NCBI RefSeq assembly: GCF_025685605.1
Contig: NZ_JAGTUT010000002.1
Span: forward strand, 248,001-312,000
Reading direction: 5' to 3'
DNA: 64,000 nt
Origin: Granulicella arctica
Lineage (GTDB): Bacteria; Acidobacteriota; Terriglobia; Terriglobales; Acidobacteriaceae
Shown here: in pieces, positions 50,199 to 59,098 of the stretch
Layout: every line of letters begins with the position of its first letter
Numbering within the stretch: the stretch's first letter is position 1
The notes under the pieces: model-generated
The model's input: the letters and a program-made list of their open reading frames with translations, nothing else
Told to the model about the DNA's origin: nothing
Databases searched by the model: none
Program-made: the position numbers and the translations under genes

Positions 50199-50497
50199 AG
50201 TCTCATCAAGTTGATCTGGTCGACGTTCAGCGTCTGGCGCGAACGGAAGATAGCGATAATGATGGCCAGGCCCACGGCAGCCTCAGCCGCGGCAACCACC
50301 ATCACGAAGAATACGAAGATCTGTCCCTGCACCTGGTTCCACATATGCGAAAACGCAACAAAGGTCAGATTGACAGCATTAAGCATGAGCTCAATCGACA
50401 TGAAGACCGTAATAACATTTCGCTTGATCAGAAAGGCTGAGACGCCGATCGAGAACAGGATGGCAGCGAGGATCAGATAGTACGCGATAGGCACCAT
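50195..50497 (-). CDS. nuoK: NADH-quinone oxidoreductase subunit K
   Basis: 100 residues, three helices, proton-pumping subunit of the MrpC type. The conserved Glu sites are in FMSIELMLNAVNLTF (TM2) and VVAAAEAAVGLAIII (TM3). Start ATG at 50497 overlaps the stop of the small peptide gene (TAATG); the stop overlaps nuoL. Confidence 0.96.
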   Translation of the reverse strand: MVPIAYYLILAAILFSIGVSAFLIKRNVITVFMSIELMLNAVNLTFVAFSHMWNQVQGQIFVFFVMVVAAAEAAVGLAIIIAIFRSRQTLNVDQINLMRL

Positions 50498-50646
50498 TAT
50501 TCAACTCCTCGAAAACGGCGCGAAAAATGCATGAAATCCTGATAGAGATTGCTGGCGACGCTGTAGAGCCAATAAGACACCACACCGAACGCTGCTATTG
50601 AAACGGTGACGAGCAGGAGAGTGTATGGATTGAGGTGGTCCATCAT
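50497..50646 (-). CDS. 49-residue one-helix membrane peptide between nuoJ and nuoK
   Basis: Uncharacterised. ATG at 50646 overlaps the nuoJ stop (TAATG) and the TAA stop overlaps the nuoK start (TAATG), so it is coupled on both sides. The peptide reads MMDHLNPYTLLLVTVSIAAF then GVVSYWLYSVASNLYQDFMH and FSRRFRGVE: one membrane helix at about 9-28, aromatic girdle, and a basic end (FSRRFR) that should be cytoplasmic by the positive-inside rule. No known complex I subunit in this position is familiar to me. It could be an accessory/assembly subunit of the membrane arm. It is too short for most gene callers and may be missed in annotations. Confidence 0.7.
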   Translation of the reverse strand: MMDHLNPYTLLLVTVSIAAFGVVSYWLYSVASNLYQDFMHFSRRFRGVE

Positions 50647-51152
50647 TACTGCTCCTTCCGGGCGAGCACGACGGCTCCAAGTATAGCCACCAGAATCAGG
50701 ATGGACGTTACTTCAAATGGCAGCAACAAGCTGGTGAAGAGAATATGGCTGATCTGCGTGATGTTGCTCACAGCCCCGCCAAGATAACCGCCAAGATTCG
50801 AAGTGCCCAATGCCTTGCTCTCAGACAGAAACACAAAACTGAGCAGGCAGAAGATCGCTGCCGCCCCGGGAAAACCTGCGATGTACGCAGCACGGCTTCC
50901 GGTCGTCCGCTCTTCTTCGCCGGCGTTCAGCAGCATGATGACAAAGACAAACAGCACCATAATGGCGCCGGAGTAAACAATCACCTGTGCTGCAGCGAGG
51001 AACTCCGCCCCGAGTGACCAGTACAAGACCGCGAGGGACATCATCACCACTACCAACGACAACGCAGAGTTGATTGGGTGCCGCTGCAGCAGCAGGTTCA
51101 ACGCCGCCGCCACCGCAAGTCCGCCAAAAATAATGAAGAGTGCCAGTTCCAT
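50646..51152 (-). CDS. nuoJ: NADH-quinone oxidoreductase subunit J
   Basis: 168 residues, five helices. Conserved VVMMSLAVLYWSLGAEFLAAAQVIVYSGAIMVLFVFVIMLL in parts (TM3 with the Tyr-Ser-Gly pair of the E-channel). The stop TAA overlaps the start of the 49-residue peptide. The preceding gene is nuoH, not nuoI: the 78-base gap upstream of nuoJ is too small for nuoI. Confidence 0.96.
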   Translation of the reverse strand: MELALFIIFGGLAVAAALNLLLQRHPINSALSLVVVMMSLAVLYWSLGAEFLAAAQVIVYSGAIMVLFVFVIMLLNAGEEERTTGSRAAYIAGFPGAAAIFCLLSFVFLSESKALGTSNLGGYLGGAVSNITQISHILFTSLLLPFEVTSILILVAILGAVVLARKEQ

Positions 51153-51230
51153 GCTGCTCCGTCGAGGTAAGTCGCAAACTGCGCGGTAAAAGTCTTCTGG
51201 GCTTCTTTCGATTGTAAAGCAGCTTACAGC

Positions 51231-52292
51231 TTAAGCGCGCAGGGCCGTGACCAGTGACGTAAGGACGATGTTTGCCATCGCTAATGGCAAAAGAAACTTC
51301 CACCCGAAGGCCATAAGTTGGTCATAACGAAATCGGGGTAGAGTGGCACGAACCCAGATGTAAAGGAGGAGAAACGAGAAAATCTTGGCCACAAACCATA
51401 GGACAGAAAAGATGCCATGGAAGATGGGAGTGTTCAGGTAGTCGTCGAAGATATGACCGAAGGGACTGGCAGCACCACCGAAAAAGAGCAGGGTGGCCAC
51501 GCAACCAACGGTAATCATGTTGGCGTATTCAGACATGAAGAACATCGCAAACTTCATCGAGGAATATTCCGTGTGATACCCGGCCACAAGTTCCGACTCG
51601 GCCTCTGGAAGATCGAATGGCGAACGATTGGTCTCGGCATAAGCCGCCATGAGATAGATGAAGAAGCCAATAATCTGAAAGCCGCCAAAGACGTTCCAGG
51701 AGAGCGCACCATGAGCCGATTGGCTATTAACGATCTCTCGTAGCGAAAGCGACTGCGCCCGAAGCACAACACCCACGAGGGAAAGACCAAGCGCAAGCTC
51801 ATAGCTGATCATCTGTGAGGTCGCGCGCAAGCTGCCCAGTAGCGAGAATTTGTTGTTGGAAGCCCAACCCGACAAGGCGATTCCGTACACGCCGATCGAC
51901 GTCGCTCCCAGAATGATCAACAAACCGATGTTGAGATCGGCAATCTGAAATAAGTCGACACCATTCACCCTGGTGACAGCACCGAACGGCACGACTGCGA
52001 TGGAGATAAGGGCACAGCTAAGCGCGATGATTGGCGCGACGATGAAGAGCGGCTGCGCAATAGCCAAGGGCATTAAGTCTTCCTTGAGGAAGAGTTTGGC
52101 GCCGTCGACGAGAGGCTGCAGGATGCCACCGGGTCCGACACGGGAGGGTCCCCAACGGTTCTGCATGCGGCCAAGAACCTTGCGCTCCAGCAGCACCGTA
52201 TAGGCGACAGCCGTCAGCGTAATCATAAGTACTACAACGATCTTGAGGACGTTCAATATCAAAAACGTCAGGAAAGGACTCAGGTGGCTCAC
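51231..52292 (-). CDS. nuoH: NADH-quinone oxidoreductase subunit H
   Basis: 353 residues, eight helices; joins the quinone site to the membrane arm. Conserved ENRKVLGRMQNRWGPSRVGP-like segment is present here as LLERKVLGRMQNRWGPSRVG, followed by GILQPLVDGAKLFLKED; then SLLGSLRATSQMISYELALG (quinone cavity loop), NRSPFDLPEAESELVAGYHT (E-channel Glu) and RYDQLMAFGWKFLLP at the end. GTG start at 52292. Gap of 39 bases after nuoG. Confidence 0.97.
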   Translation of the reverse strand: MSHLSPFLTFLILNVLKIVVVLMITLTAVAYTVLLERKVLGRMQNRWGPSRVGPGGILQPLVDGAKLFLKEDLMPLAIAQPLFIVAPIIALSCALISIAVVPFGAVTRVNGVDLFQIADLNIGLLIILGATSIGVYGIALSGWASNNKFSLLGSLRATSQMISYELALGLSLVGVVLRAQSLSLREIVNSQSAHGALSWNVFGGFQIIGFFIYLMAAYAETNRSPFDLPEAESELVAGYHTEYSSMKFAMFFMSEYANMITVGCVATLLFFGGAASPFGHIFDDYLNTPIFHGIFSVLWFVAKIFSFLLLYIWVRATLPRFRYDQLMAFGWKFLLPLAMANIVLTSLVTALRA

Positions 52293-52331
52293 GCTGTCTT
52301 CTTGCTCCTTGGTTCAATCTCGACAGATTCG

Positions 52332-54728
52332 CTAATCAGCAGCGGTCTGGTCGAGGATGGGCAGCTTACGCGCCTCGTTTTGCTGCAAGTCGTTGAGCAT
52401 GGCCGAGTAGCGCCCTAAAGTGCCGGAGGTAAACAGTGTATCGTTTGCAGGCATCACCAGGTCGCGTCGATCCGAAATAGTGACTAACTCAGAGGGCGCA
52501 GCCGGAGACAGGTGCTGATCGTTTCCCGAGAGCAACTGAAGCCGCAGCAGGTTGTAGCCCGGCACCAGCCGTTGAATCTCATCGAGAATGGCAAACGGAT
52601 CGAACGGGCTGAGCCGTGGCTCAAGATTGTTCGCCGTCAGCCACACAGCATGGCGATCCGCCTCGCCCGACTGCGCGCCGCGAGACTGGCCCATATCGGC
52701 ACGCAATCCCTTACCGAACGGAACAAGCTTCCGCATATCCGCGCCCATCTTGTCGGCAATCCGCACGATCATCTCAAAATCCGATCGCACACCCGCACGG
52801 TCTCCAGCCTTCTTCACCTGCTGCAGATCGCCGTAGTGGTTCGTCACCGAACCAGATTTCTCGTACAAATTCGCCGCTGGAAGGATCACATCGGCCAGCG
52901 CCGCTGTCTCCGTCATAAACATCTCCTGTACAACGACGAAGGTATTCTTCAGCGTGGCAGGATCGACGCTATAGCGAGCAACAGGATTCGCTCCGACCAC
53001 GTACAGCGCAGACAGCTCACCACGGGCTGCGGCGTCGAAGATCTCCAACATATCGAGGCCCGTCTCTGCATTCGCACCATACTCAGTCGAAAGCAGACTC
53101 GTCCCCGTCAACGGCGTGTAGCCCGGAAGCACGTCCGGCAGCAGACCCATATCTGCCGCACCGCGCGAGTTCACGTAATCCGAGAGCAACGCAAACTTGC
53201 GGTTCGGCATGGTACGGCCGAACTCGAGAAGCCTTTTGAGGTCCGCTCCATGAAACTCCGGTCCGATCAGCACCAGAAGCTCCGTCTCCGCGCGTACCGC
53301 ATCGCGGAAGCGATGGAATGATGCCGCGTCTGCACCTTCATGGGTCAAGGATTCAACGGCACTGTCATCGCCTGCAATAAAGCTTGCCAGCGCACCGTAC
53401 CCAAATGGAGCTACATGCGCGAAAGCCCGTGCCTGGCGCCGCAGCTTAATCTCTGCCGTGTTCGCCACAAATAATCTCGCGCCATTATTGCGAACGTTCG
53501 TGCGGATATTCCAGGCCGTCGCCGGCGACTGGTTCGTCGGGTCGCCGCCAAGCACCATAATGGCCGGTGCAGTCAGCGTATCCCGAAGAGAAGCCGTCCG
53601 CCCGGGATGACCCGAGAGCGCCTGAGCAAACGTCACGTAATCCGCCGTACGATGGTGATCAATATTGTTCGTTCCAAGCACCGTCCGAGCAAACTTCTGC
53701 AGCAGGTAAGCCTCTTCGTTCGTCAGACGATTGCCGCCGACCACACCGATGCTCTTCCCTCCCCGCGTCTCGCGCAGTTCGCGGAACTTCGTGCCAACAT
53801 GCTCGAGCGCAATCTCCCAGCTCACGGCCTTCAGCTCGCCATTCGGCTGCCGGACCAGAGGCTGCGTGATGCGATCCTCGTTGTTGGCGAAATCAAACGC
53901 ATACCGGCCCTTGTTACAGAGGAAATCACCGTTGATACCAGACTTGTCACGATTGTCGCCACGCACAATCTCCGACCCATCCGAGGTTGAACGTACGCCC
54001 AGCGTCGTCTTGCAGCCATCACCGCAATGCGTGCAGATCGTTGCAACGTGATTCATCTCCCACGGGCGCGTCTTATACCGATAGGTTCCCGAAGTCAGCG
54101 CGCCAACCGGGCAGGCATCAATACACATCCCGCACTGCTCGCAGTCCACATGCGCCAGATCGTCCGGCGACATCTGCGCCGGAACGTTCGGCGCAATCAC
54201 CGACGAGCTGCCGCGATTCTGAATACCCAGCGCGAACACGTCCATGCCCTCGCCGCACATTCGCACGCAACGATAACAGAGGATGCAGCGCGGACGATCG
54301 AAGTACACGACCGGCGACCACTTCTGCTCCTCGCGATGGTTCTTTGGCTCCGCGTAGAAGCTGTCCGCCGCGCCATATTTGAACGTCATGTCCTGCAGCT
54401 CGCACTCGCCACCCGCATCGCATACCGGGCAGTCCAGCGGATGATTTCCAAGCAGCAGTTGCAGCGTCGCCTTCCGCGCCTGTGCGATCTCCGGCGTCTC
54501 AGTCGCAACGACCATGCCCTCGGCGACTGGCGTCGTACAAGCCGTCTGCAGCTTCGGCATCTTTTCGATTCGCACCACGCACATGCGACACGCGGCCTGA
54601 AGGGACAGTCCGGGGTAATAGCAAAACGCCGGAATCTCAATCCCAGCAGTCTTGCAGGCCTCAATAAGGAGTGTGCCAGCGGGGGCTGTCAGCTTCTTGC
54701 CATCTACGGTAAAAGTTACATCTGCCAT
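52332..54728 (-). CDS. nuoG: NADH-quinone oxidoreductase subunit G
   Basis: 798 residues, carries several Fe-S clusters. N-terminal [2Fe-2S] domain with FCYYPGLSLQAACRMCVVRI; His-Cys3 cluster N5 with CPVCDAGGECELQDM; two further 4Fe clusters in CILCYRCVRMCGEG and CEQCGMCIDACPVGAL; and a fourth set CTHCGDGC...C (C-x2-C-x3-C-x31-C) as in the N7 cluster of E. coli and Thermus NuoG. The remainder is the molybdopterin-oxidoreductase-like domain with no cofactor ligand recognised. N7 is a feature of a subset of complex I. Confidence 0.96.
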   Translation of the reverse strand: MADVTFTVDGKKLTAPAGTLLIEACKTAGIEIPAFCYYPGLSLQAACRMCVVRIEKMPKLQTACTTPVAEGMVVATETPEIAQARKATLQLLLGNHPLDCPVCDAGGECELQDMTFKYGAADSFYAEPKNHREEQKWSPVVYFDRPRCILCYRCVRMCGEGMDVFALGIQNRGSSSVIAPNVPAQMSPDDLAHVDCEQCGMCIDACPVGALTSGTYRYKTRPWEMNHVATICTHCGDGCKTTLGVRSTSDGSEIVRGDNRDKSGINGDFLCNKGRYAFDFANNEDRITQPLVRQPNGELKAVSWEIALEHVGTKFRELRETRGGKSIGVVGGNRLTNEEAYLLQKFARTVLGTNNIDHHRTADYVTFAQALSGHPGRTASLRDTLTAPAIMVLGGDPTNQSPATAWNIRTNVRNNGARLFVANTAEIKLRRQARAFAHVAPFGYGALASFIAGDDSAVESLTHEGADAASFHRFRDAVRAETELLVLIGPEFHGADLKRLLEFGRTMPNRKFALLSDYVNSRGAADMGLLPDVLPGYTPLTGTSLLSTEYGANAETGLDMLEIFDAAARGELSALYVVGANPVARYSVDPATLKNTFVVVQEMFMTETAALADVILPAANLYEKSGSVTNHYGDLQQVKKAGDRAGVRSDFEMIVRIADKMGADMRKLVPFGKGLRADMGQSRGAQSGEADRHAVWLTANNLEPRLSPFDPFAILDEIQRLVPGYNLLRLQLLSGNDQHLSPAAPSELVTISDRRDLVMPANDTLFTSGTLGRYSAMLNDLQQNEARKLPILDQTAAD

Positions 54729-56060
54729 CTAATGTGCTCCTGCCAACTCTGTCTCACCCATCGGCTTGATTGCGATCAGCGGATGATCGACGCGCTTGCC
54801 ATCGATATACTCTTCAAACTCTTTGCGGAACTTCTTTACGAACGCCAGTGTGGGCATCGCCGCGGCATCCCCGAGCGGGCAGAATGTTCTGCCCATCATG
54901 TTCTCCGCCAGATACTGCACGTTATCGATATCCTTCTTCGATCCGCCGCCCGCATGCACGCGCGTCAGGGTCTTCTTGATCCAGTCCGTTCCCTCACGGC
55001 ATGGAATGCACCATCCACAGCTCTCGTGCTGGTAGAAGGCAATCGTCCTCAGCGCAAACTCAACGATCGACACCGTCTCGTCCAGCACCACGATTCCGCC
55101 CGACCCAAGCATCGTGCCAGCCTTGCCCATCTGGTCGAAGTCGAGTCCAACATCGATCTCATCTGGCAGCAACACCGGGCACGACGAACCGCCGGGCACC
55201 ACCGCCTTCAGCTTCTTGCCGCCCTTGATCCCGCCCGCGACATCGTAGATTGCTTTCCGTAACGAGTAGCCCATAGGCAGCTCATACACGCCCGGCCGCT
55301 CCACATGCCCAGATATTCCGAACAGCCGCGTACCGCCATTGCGCTCCGTACCCAGCTTCGCGTACGCCTCGCCACCCATCAACAAAATATGCGGAGCATT
55401 CGCAATCGTCTCAGCATTATTGATGACGGTCGGTCCGCCATACAGGCCCACAACTGCCGGAAATGGTGGCTTAATGCGTGGAACACCGCGCTTACCTTCA
55501 AGCGACTCCATCAGCGCCGACTCTTCGCCGACCTCATACGCGCCCGCACCGGTCTGCGTAATGATGTCGAAATCCACGCCCGTCCCAAAGATATTCTTCC
55601 CCAGAAAGCCCTTCGCATACGCATCCGCGACGGCCTTCTCGACGATCTTCAGCAGGTAGCGATATTCCCCGCGTAGGTAGATAAACCCGAGCTTCGACCC
55701 AATCGCCAACCCGGCGATCATCGTTCCCTCGATCACCGCGTGCGGATCGTGCAGGAAGATCACATGGTCCTTACACGTCCCCGGCTCCGACTCGTCGCCA
55801 TTCACCAGCACGTACTTCGGCTTCTCCGACTGCTTCGGTACAAAGCTCCACTTCATACCCGTCGGGAACCCAGCACCACCGCGCCCGCGCAAACCCGAGG
55901 CCTTCATCGTGTTGATGATCCACTCCGGACCCTCGGCGATCGCCTGCTGCACGGCCTTGTAACCATCAAGCTCGATGTACTTTTCGATGTCCGCAGCGCC
56001 CTGCCCAAACCGCCGCGAGATCACCTTTACTTCATCCGGATGCGACACAAGATTCGGCAC
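54729..56060 (-). CDS. nuoF: NADH-quinone oxidoreductase subunit F
   Basis: 443 residues; binds NADH and FMN and cluster N3. FMN site GLRGRGGAGFPTGMKW and VNGDESEPGTCKD; N3 ligands CGWCIPCREG and FCPLGDAAA later. GTG start at 56060 overlaps the nuoE stop (TAGTG). Passes electrons from NADH to NuoE/NuoG clusters. Confidence 0.97.
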   Translation of the reverse strand: MPNLVSHPDEVKVISRRFGQGAADIEKYIELDGYKAVQQAIAEGPEWIINTMKASGLRGRGGAGFPTGMKWSFVPKQSEKPKYVLVNGDESEPGTCKDHVIFLHDPHAVIEGTMIAGLAIGSKLGFIYLRGEYRYLLKIVEKAVADAYAKGFLGKNIFGTGVDFDIITQTGAGAYEVGEESALMESLEGKRGVPRIKPPFPAVVGLYGGPTVINNAETIANAPHILLMGGEAYAKLGTERNGGTRLFGISGHVERPGVYELPMGYSLRKAIYDVAGGIKGGKKLKAVVPGGSSCPVLLPDEIDVGLDFDQMGKAGTMLGSGGIVVLDETVSIVEFALRTIAFYQHESCGWCIPCREGTDWIKKTLTRVHAGGGSKKDIDNVQYLAENMMGRTFCPLGDAAAMPTLAFVKKFRKEFEEYIDGKRVDHPLIAIKPMGETELAGAH

Positions 56061-56569
56061 TACTTCACATCCTTTCCCTGGCCAGCGCGATACATCTCAA
56101 ACAGCACGTCGGCCTTATCGGGCGTCAACTCATCATGGAAGTCATAGTTGATCTGGATCGCCGGAGCCCAGCAGCACGCTCCAATGCACTCCACTTCTTC
56201 AAGCGAAAACATCCCATCTGCGGTCACTTCTTTATGCCCAATGCCAAGCTTGTGCTTGCAATGGTCAAGCAGCTCGTACCCACCACGCAGCATGCAGGAG
56301 ATATTCGTGCAGACCTGCACGTTGTACTTCCCTGCCGGGACCGTTCGCAGCATGGAGTAGTAGCTCAGCACATTCCGCACATCCAGCTCGTAAATCTCAA
56401 TGCGTTTGGCAATCTCCGACACAACAGCATCCGAAATGTAGCCAATCTCGTCCTGCGCGTACAGCAGCATCGGCACCAGCGCCGACCGGCGCAGCGGATA
56501 GATCGTCACCAGGTGATCGAAGCGCGCAGCCAGCTCCGGAGAAAAAATCGTATTGGCGATTGTGCTCAC
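56060..56569 (-). CDS. nuoE: NADH-quinone oxidoreductase subunit E
   Basis: 169 residues, thioredoxin-like [2Fe-2S] protein (cluster N1a): ligands in CTNISCMLRGG and ECIGACCWAPAI. N-terminal helical part (ALVPMLLYAQDEIGYISDAV). GTG start at 56569 overlaps the stop of the upstream 96-residue gene as GTGA. Confidence 0.96.
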   Translation of the reverse strand: MSTIANTIFSPELAARFDHLVTIYPLRRSALVPMLLYAQDEIGYISDAVVSEIAKRIEIYELDVRNVLSYYSMLRTVPAGKYNVQVCTNISCMLRGGYELLDHCKHKLGIGHKEVTADGMFSLEEVECIGACCWAPAIQINYDFHDELTPDKADVLFEMYRAGQGKDVK

Positions 56570-56856
56570 TTCATTAACTCCCGCGTCAGCCGCTCGGCTG
56601 TAAAGTCCATATCTTCAGTCACTGCGCCGACCGTCACCGTGCCGTCGTCGTGTATCTCAAACGGCTGCGATTGATCGTCATCCCCGGTCATCTCGTTCCG
56701 CGTAAACCGCAGCCAGCGAGTGTTGACCCGAAGCGTAATTACGTCGTTCCCAACTTCAACAACAGCATGATGGCGGCTATTCAGCCCATGTGCTGCTGCA
56801 TAACTTCGAATCTGCGATGCGAACGAAGTCCAGAGTTCGGCGTGAAGACTTGTCAT
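56566..56856 (-). CDS. Unrecognised 96-aa cistron in the nuo operon
   Basis: Soluble 96-residue protein, no Cys, no membrane helix. N-terminal helix (LHAELWTSFASQIRSYAAAH), then strands HHAVVEVGNDVITLRVNTRW and FEIHDDGTVTVG, then a helix DFTAERLTRELMK. It is coupled to nuoE by a GTGA overlap and two bases from the 149-aa gene upstream, so its level is bound to complex I. I know no complex I subunit with this sequence; an assembly factor or accessory subunit is a reasonable guess. Its end shows a faint similarity to that of the 149-aa protein (see findings). Confidence 0.8.
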   Translation of the reverse strand: MTSLHAELWTSFASQIRSYAAAHGLNSRHHAVVEVGNDVITLRVNTRWLRFTRNEMTGDDDQSQPFEIHDDGTVTVGAVTEDMDFTAERLTRELMK

Positions 56857-56858
56857 CC

Positions 56859-57308
56859 CTAAGTAAGACCTAATGCTTCCATCAAAACAAGTTCTGCAAA
56901 CTGGTTTGCATTCAGAGGCCTCGCAACTTCCGCTGAATAATTGCTAAACGTCATCGTGCCGTCTGGTACCTTGCCGATCGTAAAGTAGTCATCCGAACTG
57001 TAAGCACCCGACTTCCGCTTGACGACCGCACCTGTTGAACTGATTTCAAGTGTCAGCAAACTGACCCGAAGTTGCTTGATCACTATGCGCTGCATGGCAA
57101 CTTCAAGTGCAATGTGAAGTGACGTTTCTGCCATACCGTTGAATTCATCGACATGCGGTAGGAGCAAAAGTTCAATTGCGCTCACGTTTCTGGCAGTCTT
57201 CTCCGCCTCGATTCTTTCGAGATCCTCCTTTGGAGCATGTACGGCTTCTTCTATCTGCTTCTTGGCATTCGCGAGTTGTGCCAGCTTGGACCCAAGTTTA
57301 CCGCTCAT
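56859..57308 (-). CDS. Unrecognised 149-aa cistron in the nuo operon
   Basis: Soluble protein. N-terminal coiled-coil-like segment (LGSKLAQLANAKKQIEEAVH, PKEDLERIEAEKTARNV), then helix (ETSLHIALEVAMQRIVIKQL), and a strand-rich C-terminal part (SLLTLEISSTGAVVKRKSG, DDYFTIGKVPDGTMTF), ending with NANQFAELVLMEALGLT. No Cys. ATG has AGGAG seven bases upstream. The coding region is visibly less GC-rich than flanking nuo genes, hinting at a later arrival in the operon. Eight bases downstream of nuoD. Unknown function. Confidence 0.8.
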   Translation of the reverse strand: MSGKLGSKLAQLANAKKQIEEAVHAPKEDLERIEAEKTARNVSAIELLLLPHVDEFNGMAETSLHIALEVAMQRIVIKQLRVSLLTLEISSTGAVVKRKSGAYSSDDYFTIGKVPDGTMTFSNYSAEVARPLNANQFAELVLMEALGLT

Positions 57309-57316
57309 GGAATCTC

Positions 57317-58609
57317 CTACCGGTCGATCTCTCCCAGCACAATGTCAATGGAACCAATCACGCTCACAACGTCCGCCAGCAACCGCCCCTTGCACATCGT
57401 CTCCAGCGCCTGCAATGTAGCAAACGACGGATTCCGCATGTGCACCCGGTAAGGCTTCGCCGTCCCATCGGAGACGACGTAGTACCCCATCTCGCCACGG
57501 GGCGATTCGATCGCCTGGAACACCTCACCCGCGGGTACAGCAAAGCCTTCCGTCACAATCTTGAAGTGATGGATGAGCGACTCCATCTGCGTCTTCATCT
57601 GCTCGCGATCCGGAAGCACGATCTTCGGCGCATCGGCCACAATCCGTCCCGAGGGCAGACCATCCAGTGCCTGCTGCGCGATCTTCACCGACTCCCGCAT
57701 CTCCTGCATCCGCACCACGTACCGCGCCCACACATCGCCGACCTTCGAAACCGGCACCTCAAATTTGAACTTCTCATAGCCGGAGTACGGCATATCGCGC
57801 CGCAGATCCCAGTCCACACCGCTCGCCCGCAACGGCGGCCCGGTCACACCAAGCGCAATTGCGTCTTCAGGCGAGAGATAGCCGACATCCTTCAACCGAC
57901 CCATCCAGATCGGATTCCCGGTAAGCAGGCTCTCATACTGATCGATCCGCCCCGGCATAATATCCAGAAAGTTCTGTACCTGCTTGTAGAAGTCGAGCGG
58001 CGGCTCGAGCGACAAGCCACCGATACGGAAGTAGCTCGTCATCATGCGCTGTCCCGAAACATTCTCGAAGATGCGCAGCAGCTCTTCCCGCTCACGGAAG
58101 CAGTACAGGAACATCGTCAGTGCGCCGATATCGAGCGCGTGCGTCCCCAGCCAGACCAGGTGCGACTGGATGCGCGTCAACTCATTCAGCATCACCCGCA
58201 GGTACTCGGCCCGTTCCGGAATCTCGAGGCCCAGCAGCTTCTCCACCGCCAGGCAATAACAGAGATTGTTCGACATCGGCGACAAATAATCGATCCGATC
58301 CGTCAGCGGAACGACCTGCTGATAGAACTTCGCCTCGCACGTCTTCTCGATACCGGTATGCAGGTACCCAATGTCCGGCGCGCAAGCCACGATCGTCTCG
58401 CCATCAATCTCAAGCACCAAGCGCAGCACACCATGCGTCGACGGATGCTGCGGCCCCATGTTCAGGATCATCGTCTTATCGGCCGATGCATCCGCATTGG
58501 CGTTATGACGAGCGGCATCGGCGATCAGATCGTTGATACCCGGATTGATCATGTCGGTTGCATACTTCTCCGGCACAATCGGCTTCTCAGGAGTGAGCGT
58601 AGGTGACAT
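57317..58609 (-). CDS. nuoD: NADH-quinone oxidoreductase subunit D
   Basis: 430 residues, quinone-site subunit related to [NiFe] hydrogenase large subunits (no Ni ligands). NMGPQHPSTHGVLRLVLEID near the start (quinone-binding His), YLHTGIEKTCEAKFYQQVVP, SNNLCYCLAVEKLLGLE and VVSDGTAKPYRVHMRNPSF at the end. Start ATG at 58609 overlaps the nuoC stop (TAATG); an upstream in-frame start at 58660 would overlap nuoC. It should contact NuoB, which is not in the window. Confidence 0.96.
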   Translation of the reverse strand: MSPTLTPEKPIVPEKYATDMINPGINDLIADAARHNANADASADKTMILNMGPQHPSTHGVLRLVLEIDGETIVACAPDIGYLHTGIEKTCEAKFYQQVVPLTDRIDYLSPMSNNLCYCLAVEKLLGLEIPERAEYLRVMLNELTRIQSHLVWLGTHALDIGALTMFLYCFREREELLRIFENVSGQRMMTSYFRIGGLSLEPPLDFYKQVQNFLDIMPGRIDQYESLLTGNPIWMGRLKDVGYLSPEDAIALGVTGPPLRASGVDWDLRRDMPYSGYEKFKFEVPVSKVGDVWARYVVRMQEMRESVKIAQQALDGLPSGRIVADAPKIVLPDREQMKTQMESLIHHFKIVTEGFAVPAGEVFQAIESPRGEMGYYVVSDGTAKPYRVHMRNPSFATLQALETMCKGRLLADVVSVIGSIDIVLGEIDR

Positions 58610-59097
58610 TAGCGGTAGCCCTCCACCGGGTAGTCCTTCCGCAGCGGGTGCCCTTGCCAATCCTCGGGCATCATGATGCGGACCATGTTGGGGTGGCCGC
58701 TGAAGCGGACGCCGAAAAGATCGAAGATCTCGCGTTCGTAGAAGTTAGCCGAGGGCCAGACCGGGACGATCGTATCCACAACCGCATCCGATCCATCCAG
58801 CCTAACAATCAGCCGAACGCGCTGCTTCAACGAATGCGAAAGGATATGGTACGTAATCTGAAAACGCGGCTCCGACGGATACCAGTCGACCGCCGTCACG
58901 TCCTCGAAAAAGTTATAGACCGGCTGCACTGCCCGGCAGGCGGCAACGATGTTCTTGCGAGCGACAGTAACCGTCAGCTCCCCACGGTCAAACTTCGCAT
59001 TCTCGGCCAGCCCGGCGAGCGCAATAACCGCCGCATTCTCGGGATGAGCCTCACGGACGGCATCCCATCCGGTAATCGATGAGGCAGGATCGTACAT
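58609..59097 (-). CDS. nuoC: NADH-quinone oxidoreductase subunit C
   Basis: 162 residues, peripheral arm 30-kDa-type subunit. Conserved PSANFYEREIFDLFGVRFSG and the PEDWQGHPLRKDYPVEGY end are present. The start MYDPASSITGWDAV lies one base after the nuoA stop; the gene normally found there, nuoB, is missing. Confidence 0.95.
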   Translation of the reverse strand: MYDPASSITGWDAVREAHPENAAVIALAGLAENAKFDRGELTVTVARKNIVAACRAVQPVYNFFEDVTAVDWYPSEPRFQITYHILSHSLKQRVRLIVRLDGSDAVVDTIVPVWPSANFYEREIFDLFGVRFSGHPNMVRIMMPEDWQGHPLRKDYPVEGYR

Positions 59098-59098
59098 A

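Noticed and set aside
57176..58606. Open frame of 476 codons on the plus strand across nuoD
   Set aside because: Antisense to nuoD; Arg/His-rich without any domain.
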